A stretch of DNA of 64,000 bases from Narthecium ossifragum (taxonomy: Eukaryota; Streptophyta; Magnoliopsida; Dioscoreales; Nartheciaceae). The DNA lies in assembly GCA_963920575.1 (NCBI GenBank), contig OY986964.1:30346972-30410971 (forward strand), read 5' to 3'. The notes under the pieces were generated by a model that saw nothing but the letters and a program-made list of their open reading frames with translations, had not been told where the DNA came from and searched no databases. Positions 21,623 through 32,600 of this stretch are shown here, piece after piece (the stretch's first letter is position 1; each line of letters starts with the position of its first letter). A program made the translations under genes and the position numbers.

Positions 21623-22290
21623 ATATGGAAGGATCGGAACGCCGGTCCATAGTTTTTGGTGAGAAGGGAGACTCGGTTGAAGCCATTGCTTGTAGGATTA
21701 CGAGATTGGTGAACGAATTCCATGGTCACATGAAATCAAGCTTGCCCTCACAGGCGACTAGACAATCGTATCCAGATGGAACTTGGGTGATTCAAACGGA
21801 TGCGTCCGTTGATCCCTCGTCGAACACCGCAACCTTAGGTATGGTTGGTCTTACAAGTGATAGGAAGGTAGTTTGGGCATGGGCAAGACCAACGGTTAGA
21901 GGCTCTGTTTTATTTGCAGAAATGGAAGCCTTGCTGGAAGCCATGAAGAGGGCTAAAATCTTTGGTCTCAAGAACCTCATCTTAGTATCAGACTCCCTCT
22001 CAGCAGTGAGTATCTTGAATGGGTTGAGGGGATGGCCCCCCGACCTTGAAGGAATAGCGAAGAACATATGGCTATACGTTCTTCTCTTTGACTCAGTCTT
22101 GTTCCTCCATATATCTAGGGATTATAACGCGAGAGCCGATGGTGTTGCTCGAGTGTGCCGTAGGACAGGGTCGGTGTTTGCCTGGTCCTGCGAGTCAGGG
22201 ATTGGTTTGTTCGACAGTTCCTTTTGATTGTAGTTTGTAGTCCTGTTTTTGTAAATACTCAGCCAGTTGGCTCATCTCTTCAAAAAAAAA
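21616..22290 (+). pseudogene. L1-type LINE 3' end: RNase H domain and poly(A)
   Basis: The ORF at 21616-22227 encodes a plant LINE RNase H (RVT_3-like). IQTDASVDPSS has the first Asp, FAEMEALLEAMKRA the Glu, LVSDSLSAV the second Asp, and HISRDYNARADGVARV the terminal catalytic block. It is one frame away from the preceding zinc-domain ORF. The element ends with TTGGCTCATCTCTTC and an A run at 22282-22290. The same 3' tail motif (TTGGCTCATCT) ends the LINE fragment at 57132-57500, so both belong to related families. The copy is strongly 5'-truncated. Confidence 0.85.
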
Positions 22291-22454
22291 TCCATGACAT
22301 GTTTGGCTTGATATCGACTCATTTGTTTTCGACAACGAGTTCAAAAAAAAATCCATGACATAAGGAAGCAAAATCGAGACTGTCTTCCATGCCAAAAACA
22401 TACACATCAGCCACCCTCAACAATCGCCCCTATTGACTCCGGAAACGTTACTAA

Positions 22455-22605
22455 AGGTCCATTTGGAATGAGAATAAGTATGCATAAATCTCATTTATGC
22501 ATCCAAATACTTTATCCATAATCTTACATAACTATCTTTAATGCTTGCATAATTTTTACTTTATCCAACATATAAACTTATCCTATTCTCAATTTAAACG
22601 GACCC
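22455..22605. mobile_element. Tourist-like MITE
   Basis: A 151-bp AT-rich element. Inverted ends are AGGTCCATTTGGAATGAGAA on the left and the complement of GGGTCCGTTTAAATTGAGAA on the right. A TAA duplication flanks it at 22452-22454 and 22606-22608. The TSD, GGTCC-type TIR and size fit a PIF/Harbinger-derived MITE. It has no coding capacity. Confidence 0.8.
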
Positions 22606-22609
22606 TAAA

Positions 22610-23740
22610 TGTTTAGTGACGTTTTTTTTACGTCAATAAAAAATGTAAGAGAAGATCACGACTTATGATTGTATTTAGTGGCGTTTATACCAAGCGCATG
22701 GAATAGAGGTGGCGGTTATTTTGTGGCATTTGTTTACCCCACTGCTTTGAGGCATTTTTATGACGGCGTTTTAAGGATTTTTTTTGTGACATTTAGTGAA
22801 ATGATAATTTTATTTCAAATATATAATTTACAAAAAAAAAACATTTCTGAGCTGTTGAGCTGGAAAATGTTGGCTCAAAGCTTCCCATCCACTTAAACTA
22901 GGAAATTTTGGCTAGCTAAGGCCACCTTGGTGATCTGTAGTGGTCTTCACCATATATATCCTACATCCCCGAATAATCAACAGAACTATGTAAAGATAAA
23001 TCTTTTAAAAAGCATCTTAGACTATCAAGGTTCTCGTTTCACCATCAAATATAGAAAAATTAACATTCATGACTTTAGGTAATGGGGAAGAGAAAGCTGA
23101 TAAAGACAGCTTCGCGAGCAAAGCTTTCTTCAGCAGCAAGAAACTTTGTTTCCTTGTTATAGTCCCATCTCTCCACACTTCATGCATTCAGTAGATACTG
23201 CATGAGAAAGCTCTAAAATGATGTCAAAACTATGGAGCCAAACTCACGTGTGGACTGCAGCTATTTCTAGTTGGTCTTCCTTCTTGGAGTACATCTTGAG
23301 CTGCTTTTTATCTTCTCCGGAGTGCACAGAATCCGGCAACGAGCATCAGAGGAAAGGCGATGATCCGGCAGTCGCCGATAACCGTGCTGCACAAAAGATC
23401 TTTCGCCAAAGAGTTCTCATGTCTTGAGTTTCTCTCTTTTGATTTATTTCAGTTTTTGTTTCATGTTGTTCGATCTAGTTGCAGTTTGACACGCATGATG
23501 AGATCTGTATGAAGTCTGTTAAACATTTTACGAGTATGTTCGATCTATATATCTGTTCTTTGTTTTCCCTTAAATAGTTTGCTGTAATACTTGAGTCAAC
23601 TTAAGTCCATAACCTTGAATAAAAATGGTTCACTCTGTTTGCCTGAGATTTGCCTCTTCCTGTCATGTACTTCAAGCCTACTGAAGGCGTTTATACTTGA
23701 ATGGATAAACTGTTTCTATTGAGAAAAGATTTCACTGTAA
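22610..23740. other. No gene recognised
   Basis: Mostly AT-rich. A 69-residue ORF (23218-23427) and an upstream MGKRKLIKTAS-type frame near 23080 are visible but match no family I know. They could be exon remnants of a small plant gene. I leave them unannotated. Confidence 0.3.
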
Positions 23741-24433
23741 TGGAGCTTCTTATCCCATTACTCTGCTTTCATGGGTGTCTCTGCTATTTAAGTATGCCTT
23801 TGAATTTTTGCCACACTGCATCTGTTGTGCCATTGTTCTCCACCAATTAATAAAGGAAGGCTCCAACTGCCCATTCTTCAAACCACTGTTCGGTTGGACT
23901 AAGTTCCTATTGATCATGCAGAGGATATGGTAGATTAGAGTCCAAATTATGTGTATGAGAAAATAACCTCCCAATATTGTTGACAGAGGACACCCCCTTT
24001 TGACTAGTCTCCAACTCCGCAAGACGAATAACGCCCAACTCACCCAGTAGGACAGCATCCTCTGCAAACGCCGTCGAGTATGACGCCGACCAGGAAATAT
24101 TTCCATTTCCATCCTCATCTACACCGACCGCCCCCATGCCCTATTGATCAGGCAGAGGATACCACATATGGTAGATTAGAGTCCAAATTATGTGCATGTC
24201 TGTATGAGAAAATTACCTCCCAATATTGTTGACAGAGGACACCCACTTTTGACTAGCCTGCGCCCAACTCACCCGGTAGGACAGCATCCTCTGCAAACGC
24301 CGTCGAGTATGACGCCGACCAGGAAATATTCCCATCCTCATCTACACCGACCGCCCCCATGCCCATAACTCCACCTGTATCCGGACACGGGACATCCTCC
24401 CACTCCACACGAGGCATTCCCCTTATCTTTGTC
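23741..24433 (-). pseudogene. LINE 3' region, RNase H-like, internally duplicated
   Basis: On the minus strand 24433-24250 reads VEWEDVPCPDTGGVMGMG, then VGVDEDGNISWSASYS and FAEDAVLPGELGA, which resembles the start of a LINE RNase H (second-strand motif with acidic positions). A tandem duplication repeats this segment (23911-24140 and 24141-24363). The remainder to 23741 is in several frames. No poly(T) was seen on the left, so the exact end is not fixed. The functional call is moderate because only part of the domain can be aligned by eye. Confidence 0.5.
23911..24363. repeat. Tandem duplication of about 225 bp
   Basis: The units 23911-24140 and 24141-24363 share long identical stretches, for example TGACGCCGACCAGGAAATAT and the ACCGACCGCCCCCATGCCC end. 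They differ by small indels such as CTCCAACTCCGCAAGACG, present only in the first. Confidence 0.85.
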
Positions 24434-24438
24434 TTCGA

Positions 24439-25076
24439 TGTTGACTTTTGGCTCTTCTTGGATCCAAGATCATCTTGGATCTTCTTGGATCCAAGATCAT
24501 CTTGGATCTTCTTGGATCGATCCGATCCAACCTGAAGCTGGATCGATCTAAAAGGTCGTTCCATAGACGTGTTTGTAGCTTTGTACAGTGGATCGATCCA
24601 AACCTATAATGGATGGATCCAACCATGTTTTCATAGGCATGTTTTCATGTTTTTCACGATGGATCGATCCAAAACACTATAGACGGGAAAATTGGAAGGT
24701 TTCGATCTAATCCGATCCTTAATTGTTTGGGGCCTATAAATAGAGGGGTTTGAGATTTTTTTTAGAGCTTGCTCTTCTTCCTTTGGAGCTCTAGAGAGAG
24801 GATGTATGTAACCCTAATCTTTGGGATGTATGAGATTAGGATTTGGGAATTAAGCTTTGTATTTATAATCCTCTTTCATCCTGATAGTGGAATGATTGCA
24901 TGTGTCGCCCGTGGATGTAGGCTATTGTCGAACCACTTACATCCTCGTGTTCTTTGGTGTGTTCTTTATTTTCTCTCCCTCTATTCTTTGATTACGAATT
25001 AGGTTTGTTGGTGTGGTTGTTTTTCCTTCTCGATTGTTGGAGGGTTTTAGCATTGGGGGTGCCTTCCGGCGCAACA
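24439..25076 (+). repeat. Left LTR of copia B
   Basis: 638 bp. The U3 region has GATCGATCC-type boxes (24514, 24540, 24590/24611, 24661) and an extra tandem repeat of GGATCCAAGATCATCTT that makes it longer than the right LTR. TATA-like CCTATAAATAGAG is near 24732, about 70 bases after the last box. U5 ends GCGCAACA. Confidence 0.9.
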
Positions 25077-25078
25077 AA

Positions 25079-25091
25079 TGGTATCAGAGCC
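25079..25091 (+). promoter_or_regulatory. Primer-binding site of copia B (tRNA-iMet type)
   Basis: TGGTATCAGAGCC starts two bases after the left LTR. This is the usual plant copia primer site complementary to the 3' end of initiator tRNA-Met. Confidence 0.9.
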
Positions 25092-25139
25092 AGGTTCAGA
25101 TCTGAGTATTGGATTTGATTCACCATCCACATCGAGGAG

Positions 25140-25813
25140 ATGTCTGAGGATTCATCTTCGAAGTCGACACTGTCAGGGTCGTCGAAATCTGCACCTATAA
25201 ATAGATCTGCAGTTTCGAATACAAAGTTCGAGGTAGAGAAATTTCATGGAACTAACAACTTGGGTAAGTGGCAACGCGAGGTCTTGGATGTCTTGTTCCT
25301 GCAAGAACTAGACATAACATTGGAAGAGAAGCCCGATGAGATATCATATGAAGATTGGAAGACAATAAATTGTCTGGCTTGGGGTACTATCATGCTTTGT
25401 TTGGCAAGAAATCAGAAATATTTTGTAATGAATGAGACTTCAGCAAAAGACTTGGGGAAGAAATTGAAGGACAAGTTTATGACAAAAAGTATCGAGAATC
25501 GGCTTTATCTGAAGAAGAAGCTCTTTTGTTTCCAATACAAAGCACGTACTTCCATTTTTGAGTATCTGAATGATTATAATAAGATACTTGTTGTTCTACA
25601 AAATTTAGAAGTTGAAAAATTAGATGAAAACAAAGCTCTTTTGTTGTTTGAATTCATTACCTGATTCTTATGAGCACTTGACTACTACTTTACTGTATGG
25701 GAAAAGTGAGATGAAGTAGAAGATGTTGCTAATGCTTTGATAAACAATGAGTATCGGAAGTTGGACAAGCAGGTTCATCAAGATTCAGGATCAGAAGCTT
25801 TGACAGTGAGAGG
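25140..25813 (+). pseudogene. Copia B gag
   Basis: A 174-codon ORF starts at 25140. It shows the UBN2-type gag pattern: FEVEKFHGTNNLGKWQREV, EISYEDWKTINCLAWGTI, and KDLGKKLKDKFMTKSIENRL ending in LYLKKKLFCF. The frame breaks at 25664 and continues in other frames to the TGAT-family insertion at 25819. The zinc-knuckle end of gag lies beyond that insertion. Gag packages element RNA. This copy is truncated by frame damage. Confidence 0.85.
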
Positions 25814-25818
25814 TAGAT

Positions 25819-27552
25819 TGATAAATCACAAAATTTGTATAATATAACCCGTCAACTTAGCTTTGTTAGTGTCCGAGCAGTGTATTACTAACAGTTTCTT
25901 AGTGTATTTCAGGTACAAGGAGTCCCAAGAATAGCTCCATTGATTTCACGGTGCAAAAGGTGCAAAAGATGAAGAAAAAGTAAAAATAACCATATTTGGA
26001 TCGATCCAGGATTATCTCGGATCGATCCAATATGTTGGATCGATCCACTGTGAGATTGGATCGATCCATACCTTCTTTCCAGAGACCCATATTGGGTTTT
26101 GTACGTTGGATCGATCCACTATAAATTTGGATCAATCCAACTACCATTTCTAGAGAGCTCCTTTTCAATCATTGTAGAATGGATCGATCCAGACTTAGTT
26201 CGGATCGATCCAGAGCCTTGTTGGATCGATCCAAACGAGTATGGATCGATCCAAAAGCCCTTTCCATAGCATCTTTTGCTGTTTTGCACATTGGATCGAT
26301 CCAAACTCACAGTGGATCGATCCAAGCCGTTAGAAACTCAAATATTTACATCTTGGATCGATCCAAACTTATTTTGGATCGATCCAAGACCGGCTGACGG
26401 GTAAAAACGGACGGTTCAGATTTAATCTGATGGTCCACAACCTAGGGCCTATAAATAGGAGTTTTGACTCTTATTTTGGGAATCCTTTTTCCATCCTTTT
26501 TTCCTTCTTTTCCCAGCTCTTCTTCAGCCTTCTTCCCTCCTTTAGCTCTTTGGATTTCTCCTCTAATTCTTAAGGATTTAGGGCTCCAAGGGTGGATTTT
26601 GATGGAGAAGATGGGTCAAGCCTCCTCTTCCATGGATCTCTTACCTAAGATGAGTAGCTAAAATATTTCTCCTTGGGAATTTTTTGATATCTTAGGGTTT
26701 GTTTCTTAGATTTCTCTTTTGTTTCTTGATATAATGACTCATTGAGATGGTTTTTGTATGAATTCACATGTAATCCTTTGTTTTTTTAATGAAACCCATT
26801 GTTGAATGTTTGGAATGCTTTCTCTTGCAAGTGAATGTATGAAAATTAGATGCTTGCTAGATGTTTGATTAAATTTCTCAAAGAAGAGGTTATGTTAGAA
26901 CCATGACCAACTCTATGGGATGAATCCTTGATCTTAGGATAGGATCGTGAGGTACTAGAACCACCCCAAGCCATGACTATCCTATTGACCATTCATGTCT
27001 TCGATGGTGGGTTGGAGTGAGATATTAAACCCATCTCAACCCAATATATTATTCATACAAAGCCTTGAGTAATTTCCAATAATATGACCTTAAGCCGGCA
27101 ATTGTTGAGCTATGATCGAATTAAAACCTCGATCATGGATCTTAACCTTGTAATTCATTGATGAGATGATCCAAACCCGAAATCTCATTAGCGGCGAGCG
27201 CTACTAATCCTACGCTCGTTGATCCCCAATTTAGACCATCTCCTTGAGTGTCATTCATCTTGATTCATAGAGAAAATATCTAGACCCTAATTCGGATTGG
27301 AATTCCCTAGGATTTCCCTCTCGATAAATCTTAGCCTTAATTGCTTTTAGAGTACTTTAGTTAGAAAACTCGAATAATCAATCCAATTGTTTACAACTAT
27401 TGTAGAGAGTATATTGCATTTGTTAGTTCGACCATCCAATTCATTGAGGATTCGACCCGTGCTTCCACTAACTACGTTGTAGTTAATTAGTAGTCCGGTG
27501 AATTGTTTTGATCACCTCTGATATAATTAACGACACATTTCAAGGCGTGACA
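25819..27552 (+). mobile_element. Solo LTR-like unit, TGAT family, in copia B gag
   Basis: Starts TGATAAATCAC and ends CAAGGCGTGACA. The exact TSD tagat is at 25814-25818 and 27553-27557. Length is 1734 bp with no coding sequence. The U3-like part carries seven pairs of GGATCGATCC boxes at about 21-bp spacing (25998-26385), followed by TATA-like CCTATAAATAGG near 26448. It is the reverse-oriented relative of 30545-32175: their termini are complementary (CGCCTTGAAAAGTGTCG against CGACACATTTCAAGGCG). Confidence 0.9.
25998..26385. promoter_or_regulatory. Array of seven GGATCGATCC box pairs
   Basis: Box starts are 25998/26019, 26037/26058, 26108/26129, 26181/26202, 26223/26243, 26293/26314 and 26355/26376. 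Each pair is 20-21 bp apart start to start (two turns of B-DNA), while gaps between pairs vary (about 39-73 bp). Each box is a perfect or near-perfect palindrome. Placement just 5' of a TATA-like box suggests a cis-regulatory or structural role. The function is inferred, not shown. Confidence 0.6.
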
Positions 27553-27557
27553 TAGAT

Positions 27558-28420
27558 CACAGAAGAAGAAATTTGGTAAGCATGGCAAGTCCCAATCGAA
27601 GTCGAGAGGTGCATCGGCTGAAAGAAAATTTCCTACGAAGGATGAGTGTTCCTACTGTCATCATAAAGGGCATTGAAAGAAAGATTGTCCACTTTTGATG
27701 AAGAAAAAGGACAAGAAAAAATCGAAAGCAAATATAGCGCACTCAGATGATGAAGATTCAGATATAGCTTTGACTGGTTCAACATTGGTTAATGACATTG
27801 ATGAGTGGATTTTTGATTCGAGTTGCACCTATCATATGTGTTCGAACATGAATTGATTTTCCAAGTTTGAGGGGTTGGATGGTGGAGTAGTCTATATAGG
27901 CAATGATAACACATGTATGATGAAAGGGATAGGTAAAACCCGACTGGAGATGTATGATGGAACAATAAAAGAGTTAATAGAAGTACGATACGTCCCAGAT
28001 TTGAAGAAGAATCTCATCTCATTGGGTATTTTGGAATCTAAAAGCTTCACGGTTACAATGAAAGGTGGAGCTCTTAAGGTTGTTTCGGGTGCTCTTGTTG
28101 TGATGAAGGGAATTAGAAGGAAAAATTTTTATTTTCTACAATGAAGCACTATAGTAGGTGGAGCAGCAGTTGTTTTACAAAATTCTGAGATTGAAGATAC
28201 CACCAAACTATGGCATATGCGATTGGGACATGCAAGAGAAAAAGCCTTGAATGGATTGATAAAACAAGGTCTCTTAAAAGGAGCAAGGACATGCAAACTA
28301 AGTTTATGTGAGCACTGTGTTCTGGGCAAGCAAATTAGAGTAAAGTTTGGCTCTACAGTTCATCAAACTCAAGGTATTTTTGATTGTATACACACAGATG
28401 TTTGAGGTTCTACCAAGACA
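27558..28420 (+). pseudogene. Copia B zinc knuckle, protease and integrase N-terminus
   Basis: The CX2CX4HX4C knuckle is at 27647-27688 but has TGA directly after the His (CSYCHHKGH then stop then KKDC). The protease motif position near 27810-27845 reads DSSCTYHMCS, against the family's DSGA/C pattern. 27875-28144 is the linker (GIGKTRLEMYDGTIKE, VPDLKKNLISLGIL). 28209-28345 has the complete HHCC integrase zinc site (LWHMRLGHAR with downstream CEHC). HTDV then a stop ends the frame at 28405. Stops at TGG- and CAG-like positions fit C-to-T decay. Confidence 0.85.
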
Positions 28421-29330
28421 ACATCTTTAGGAGGTATGCATTGGTTTATTTCTTTTGTTGATGATTATTCTAGAAAAGTTTGAGTCTATCCTATGAAGCA
28501 TAAGGGTGAAGTGTTAGATATTTTTTGAAGTGAAAGAAGATGATAGAAACTCAAAATGATAGAAAATTAAATGTTCTCGATCAGATAATGGTGGTGAGTT
28601 CAAATCATATCCTTTCTTGAAGCTATGTGAAGATGAAGGCATAGTTAGACACTTCACTATTAGGGAGACGCCACAGCAGAATGTATGAACCGTACTTTAC
28701 TGGGGAAAGTACGGTGTATGTTGTCTAATGCTGGTTTGGGCAAAGAATTTTGGGATGAGGCATTGTTTCTGCAAATGACGGAAAAACTCCACTTGAGGTA
28801 TGGTCTGAACATCATGCTACAGATTATGATTCTTTGCATATATTTGGTTGTCCTGCATATTATCATGTCAGGGAAAGTAAGTTAGATCATAGAGCCAAGA
28901 AACCAATATTTTTGGGCTTTAAGACTGGTGTGAAAGGATATAGACTTTGATGCCTTCAGTCAAAGAAGGTTATTGTTAGCATGGATGTTAAATTTGATGA
29001 GTTCTAAATGTTGAAGGAGAATCTACAGAGCTCTCGGGATCAGAGTACTAGTAGGAGTGTTTCCTGACAGGTGGAGTTTGATGCTCTAGTTGTTGCAATG
29101 AAGAATGATAGCATACATGTTCAGAATGAGGATTCAAATTCAAATAAGGAGGAAACTGAGGAGGTTTCACAGAAACAAGACTAAATTGCAATCAATAGAC
29201 CACGAAGAGAGATTCGAAAGCCTGCGAGGTATACGGACTTGGTAGCATATGCACTTCGAGTTATTGAAGATGATATTTCATCTACTTACAGAGAAGCAGT
29301 GAAGAGTTTTGAGAAACTAGAATAGAAGAA
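28420..29330 (+). pseudogene. Copia B integrase core and linker
   Basis: In several frames: FISFVDDYSRKV (the core DD region, followed by TGA), SRSDNGGEF (28578-28605), and a later region with NRTLLGKVRCMLSNAGLGKEFW (28685-28760) of the integrase C-terminal core. The acidic linker to RT follows (28990-29330). At least four stops or shifts occur in 900 bp. Confidence 0.75.
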
Positions 29331-30300
29331 GGTTATGGATGAAGAGATGCAATCTCTCTCTAAGAATTTGACATGGGAGTTGGTACAACTTCCTTTGGGA
29401 AAGAAAGTCATTGGTTTCAAGTGGATTTACACTAAGAAGGAGGATCAATTGGCAAAACATGATTTGAGATACAAGGCTAGGCTTGTTGCTAAAGGCTAGA
29501 CTCAGAAAGATGGGATAGACTACAATGAGGTATGTTCTCCAGTTGTCAAGCATTCGTCTATTTGTATTTTGTTAGCCTTGGTTGCTCAGTTTGATCTTGA
29601 ATTAGTACAACTTGATGCCAAAACCGTTTTCTTGCAAGGTGATTTGGAGGTGGATCTTTATATGTCTCAGCCAGATGGGTTCAAAATTACCGGAAAAGAG
29701 AATTGGGTCTGCAAACTGAAGAAGTCACTGTATAGTTTGAAATAGTCTCCAATGCAGTGGAACAAAAGATTTGACCAATTCATGAAATGTATCAAGTACA
29801 CAAAAAGCAATTTTGATCACTGTGTCTATTTCAAAAAGTTACGAGATTGATCCTTCATATATTTGCTCTTATATGTTGATGGCATCCTCATTGCATCTAA
29901 GAGCAAGGTGGAGATTGAGAAGCTAAAGGCTCAGTTGAAGAATGAATTTGAGATGAAGGATCTTGGAGAAGCCAAGAAAATTTTGGGCATGGAGATCGAG
30001 CGAGATAGAGTGAAAGGCACAGTTTGTTTGTCATAGAAGCAATATTTGAAGAAAATCTTACAGCGCTTCGGCATTGATGAAAAAGGTAAACCTGTGAGTA
30101 CTCATTTGGCCCCTCACTTAAAACCTAGTGCTTTGTTGTCTCCACAGACGGATGAGGAGCGTGAATATATGGCTCGAGTTCCGTATGCTAATGTTGTTGG
30201 AAGTTTAATCTACACTATGGTGTGTACAAGACCAGATATTTCACATGCAGTTAGTATGGTAAGCATGTACATGCATGATCCAGGGAATAACATTGGCAGG
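29331..30300 (+). pseudogene. Copia B reverse transcriptase with YVDG active site
   Basis: Recognisable blocks: MDEEMQSLSKNLTWELV, KKVIGFKWIYTKK, RYKARLVAKG (then TAG), LVQLDAKTVFLQGDLEVDLYM, KLKKSLYSLK (then TAG), FEMKDLGEAKKILGMEI and the 30046-30306 ORF ending in CTRPDISHAVSMVS. The catalytic box at 29872-29883 reads YVDG rather than YVDD, so one metal-binding Asp is lost. With at least four in-frame stops the polymerase cannot be active. Confidence 0.9.
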
Positions 30301-30544
30301 CTGTGAGATGGATCTTACGGTATATCTCAAGTACTGTGGATGTTGGTTTGATGTTTGAATGTGATGATCAGCCGGATTGACATATAGTTGGATATGTGGA
30401 TTCAGATTATGCTGGTGATTTGGATAAGCGCATGTCAACTACAGTGTATATTTTTACTTTTGCTAGAGGGTCAGTGAGTTGGAGGTCGACATTGGAGTCT
30501 ACAGTTGCTTTGTCAACTACGGAGTCAGAGTACATGGCAGTGAC

Positions 30545-32175
30545 TGACACGCCTTGAAAAGTGTCGTGGTCTTAACAAGAACGTCAAAATTAGAAATTTA
30601 TAATCCGAATCACTAACTAACTACTTTATGGGTAGATAGTAATGAGTCCGAGTCGGTCCACATGGAAAAGAAGTGTTAAGTCTAATTACCTCGTATAGTT
30701 CTAAATCAAAAGATTGATAAAGGAAATGATTTTTGGATTTAATTATTCTTAACTAAGATTAAACTAATTCGAAATAATAATAGGATAAACGGCCAAGAGA
30801 TTTCTAATCCGTAATAAAGAACTAACTAGGTCTTCCTAGGATAAAAGCAATTCAAAACGTGTTAATGGTTTTAACTAGTCGATAGGTGAATGGCTAGAAC
30901 CCCTACCGCTCAACAAAGATTCGTAAGAAGTTTTCATCGGAATGAAGATCAAATCAATGGATAATTGGTATGAGAATAATCAAAGTGGTTCTAGCACTTT
31001 GAGATCGTCTAATCAATAAAGATAAAGAACGAATTGTAGGTTATAATCATAGGTCTTAATGGTTCTAGCATTAAGGTAGTGGTTCTAGCACTCCTACAAT
31101 CATAATCCAGGGTTTAGGATCCAATCCTAAGATCTAACATGGTTCTAACATGAAAGCATCTAGGAAAAGTCCTAATCCTAGCCTCTAACATGCAATACTC
31201 AAAACCAGCGATCGTAATCTCAGCGTAACTTTCACATCCGAACTCGAAACAAGATTATTCAAGATTCGGTGGAAAGCTAAGGAAGTGATCTACAACTTTT
31301 ATGTTTTGAGTTTTCAAAGATTCCGGCTGTACAACCACGGAAAAACCGAGGAAAGACATGCCGAATTTTAGGGCATAAAGAGCATACAATTCACTCACCA
31401 TAATAAATCAACACCAATAAGATATGACAATAAAAGATTATTCCATTAAAAACCATTAAAAGAATACATGCTCAGATCCATGGAAGTCCCTAGAAAGATT
31501 CTCTAATACATCATAGAAATCCCTAGGCTAGAGATTAGTTACTCATCTTAGGAAGGAGATTCGTCGATGAAGGTTGTCGCCGCGCTCCACCCATGGATCT
31601 TCCACAAAAAATCTAACCTAATTTGTGAAAAAGAAACTAAGAGAAACCCTAATAGATGAAGAAAATTCGGCCATGGAAGGCTGCCAAAACGCCTCCAAAC
31701 AAGGCTATTTATAGCCTAAGACAAACCCTAACTCTGATTTGTCAGTTTCCTTTTATTTTTCCCGCAGCGCCAAAGGGATCGATCCCCTTTGGGAAGCGGA
31801 TCGATCTCCTTCTTCCGAAGCTTCTTTCCTGCGCCTTTGTACTAAAAATAGCATATCTTCCTCTAGGAAACTCCAAATCATGAACCGTAAAAAGTTCTGG
31901 AATCTAGACTTCAAGAGCTTTCCAACCATATATAGTACATCATCTGGTTCTTCCTAAGAAGGTACAGTTTAATCTTTAAATATGGCCCGCCTTTGCTCCT
32001 TTGCTCTTTTGCTTCTAGCAGGTTCTTTATTTGTTCGTTTTAGCACCAAACTTGATCTAATCTTCGCTGAGGATCCTTAAGCCTGAAATGGGGAAAAGAT
32101 AATCAAAATAGCATTGCTCGGAGACTAAAAAGACCTAGTTAAAAGGGTGATTTGTGTACGTTTCACGTCTTATCA
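30545..32175 (-). mobile_element. Solo LTR-like unit, TGAT family, inverted, in copia B RNase H
   Basis: On the plus strand it starts TGACACGCCTTGAAAAGTG and ends TTTCACGTCTTATCA. The exact TSD gtgac is at 30540-30544 and 32176-32180. It is 1631 bp and non-coding. It carries one GATCGATC pair at 31777/31799 (22 bp) and a CGAGTCGGTCCACATGGAA version of the family motif near 30648. Sense is minus relative to 25819-27552. Confidence 0.9.
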
Positions 32176-32587
32176 GTGACAGAAGCCATTAAAGAGGCTA
32201 TTAACATGGATTGATTGAGAACTTGGGAATTTCTCAGCAGCATGTTGTTGTCTAGAGTGACAGTCAAAGTGCAATACATTTAGCAAAGAACCATATTCAT
32301 CATTCAAGAACGAAGCACATCGACGTCCGATTTCACTTTGTTCATGAAATTTTGGATGAAGGAGACATTCTTCTTCAGAAGATTAGAATGCAGATAATCC
32401 TGCATATATGTTAACCAAAGTGGTTACTGGGGTCAAGTTCCAACATTGTTTGAAGTTGGCCAAAATTGTGCATGTTTGATTACCTTCTGGTTTGGCGTCT
32501 TCGGACACAATTTGCAAGCGGCTGACACTTATCTACTCTCAAGCGTTGAGATGAAGAGGCTATTTCTTTGATACTTGGAAATTTCAC

Positions 32588-32600
32588 GAAGGTGGAGAAT
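32588..32600 (+). promoter_or_regulatory. Polypurine tract of copia B
   Basis: GAAGGTGGAGAAT lies immediately before the right LTR (TGTTGAC), the standard position and composition of the copia plus-strand primer. Confidence 0.85.

Larger units (their letters stand above)
30300..32600 (+). pseudogene. Copia B RNase H, split by a TGAT unit
   Basis: 30306-30540 contains DSDYAGDLDKRMSTT-like and SVSWRSTLESTVALSTTESEYMAV text of the copia RNase H. The reading is cut at GAGTACATGGCAGTGAC by the unit 30545-32175 and resumes at 32181 with EAIKEAI. Several stops follow before the polypurine tract. Confidence 0.8.

Noticed and set aside
23218..23427. 69-codon ORF as a small gene
   Set aside because: No recognisable domain, no splice or promoter support, and length is expected by chance.
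25998..26385. CRISPR-like array of short repeats and spacers
   Set aside because: The repeats are 10-bp palindromes with irregular pair distances, in a plant LTR, with no cas genes.
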